A DNA stretch of 5,565 nt, from positions 1 through 5,565 of the forward strand of contig CAUDEL010000089.1 of assembly GCA_958448555.1 (NCBI GenBank), in the 5' to 3' direction. The position numbers and the translations under genes were made by a program. The stretch comes from Limiplasma sp958448555. GTDB taxonomy: Bacteria > Bacillota > Clostridia > Christensenellales > Aristaeellaceae. The notes under the pieces were generated by a model that searched no databases, was not told the origin of the DNA, and saw only the letters and a program-made list of their open reading frames with translations. Positions 5,555 to 5,565 of the stretch are shown in pieces; positions within the stretch are counted from its first letter, which is position 1; each line of letters begins with the position of its first letter.

Positions 5555-5565
5555 AATCGTCGCGG

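Noticed and set aside
1..5565. CIRCE operator, CRISPR array, tRNA gene or insertion sequence
   Set aside because: I looked for the TTAGCACTC/GAGTGCTAA pair, regularly spaced repeats, tRNA-like cloverleafs and transposase motifs and saw none. The CIRCE element would be expected upstream of hrcA or grpE, outside the window.

Overview
The window is one end of a conserved Firmicutes heat-shock and translation cluster, read entirely on the plus strand: dnaK (3' end only), dnaJ, prmA, rsmE, mtaB, hinT, rpsU. From established knowledge, hrcA-grpE-dnaK-dnaJ-prmA-rsmE(yqeU)-mtaB(yqeV) is the Bacillus/Clostridium arrangement, and a HIT-family gene followed by rpsU is common downstream in Clostridia. 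The sequence is G+C-rich (roughly two thirds by eye), with strong Shine-Dalgarno sites. This suggests a high-GC member of the Clostridia. I cannot name a genus.

Layout. Bases 1-404 hold the last part of DnaK. A 121-nt gap with a very stable GC hairpin (430-476) separates it from dnaJ, which uses a TTG start (526). A second hairpin with a short T-run (1650-1685) lies between dnaJ and prmA. From prmA to hinT the genes are tightly packed: prmA and rsmE share one base (TGATG), mtaB starts 14 nt after rsmE, and hinT starts 26 nt after mtaB. After hinT comes a 136-nt gap with a near-consensus sigma-A promoter (TTGACG, 17 nt, TATAAT), then rpsU with a GTG start (57 aa). A strong intrinsic terminator (5411-5449) follows rpsU. 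The last ~115 bases hold no gene but contain a perfect 12-bp inverted repeat and a second imperfect hairpin.

How the genes fit together. DnaK and DnaJ are the chaperone and its J-protein. PrmA methylates ribosomal protein L11, RsmE methylates 16S rRNA U1498, MtaB methylthiolates t6A37 of ANN-decoding tRNAs, HinT is a purine nucleoside phosphoramidase, and S21 is a 30S protein. The operon therefore joins protein folding with ribosome and tRNA modification. Two hairpins probably step expression down from dnaK to dnaJ to the modification genes, while rpsU can be transcribed independently from its own promoter.

This is an ordinary core region. I found no sign of a new system, defence island, mobile element or CRISPR. 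The points most worth checking are the intercistronic hairpins, the independent rpsU promoter with its contrasting codon use, and the palindromic segment at the right edge.
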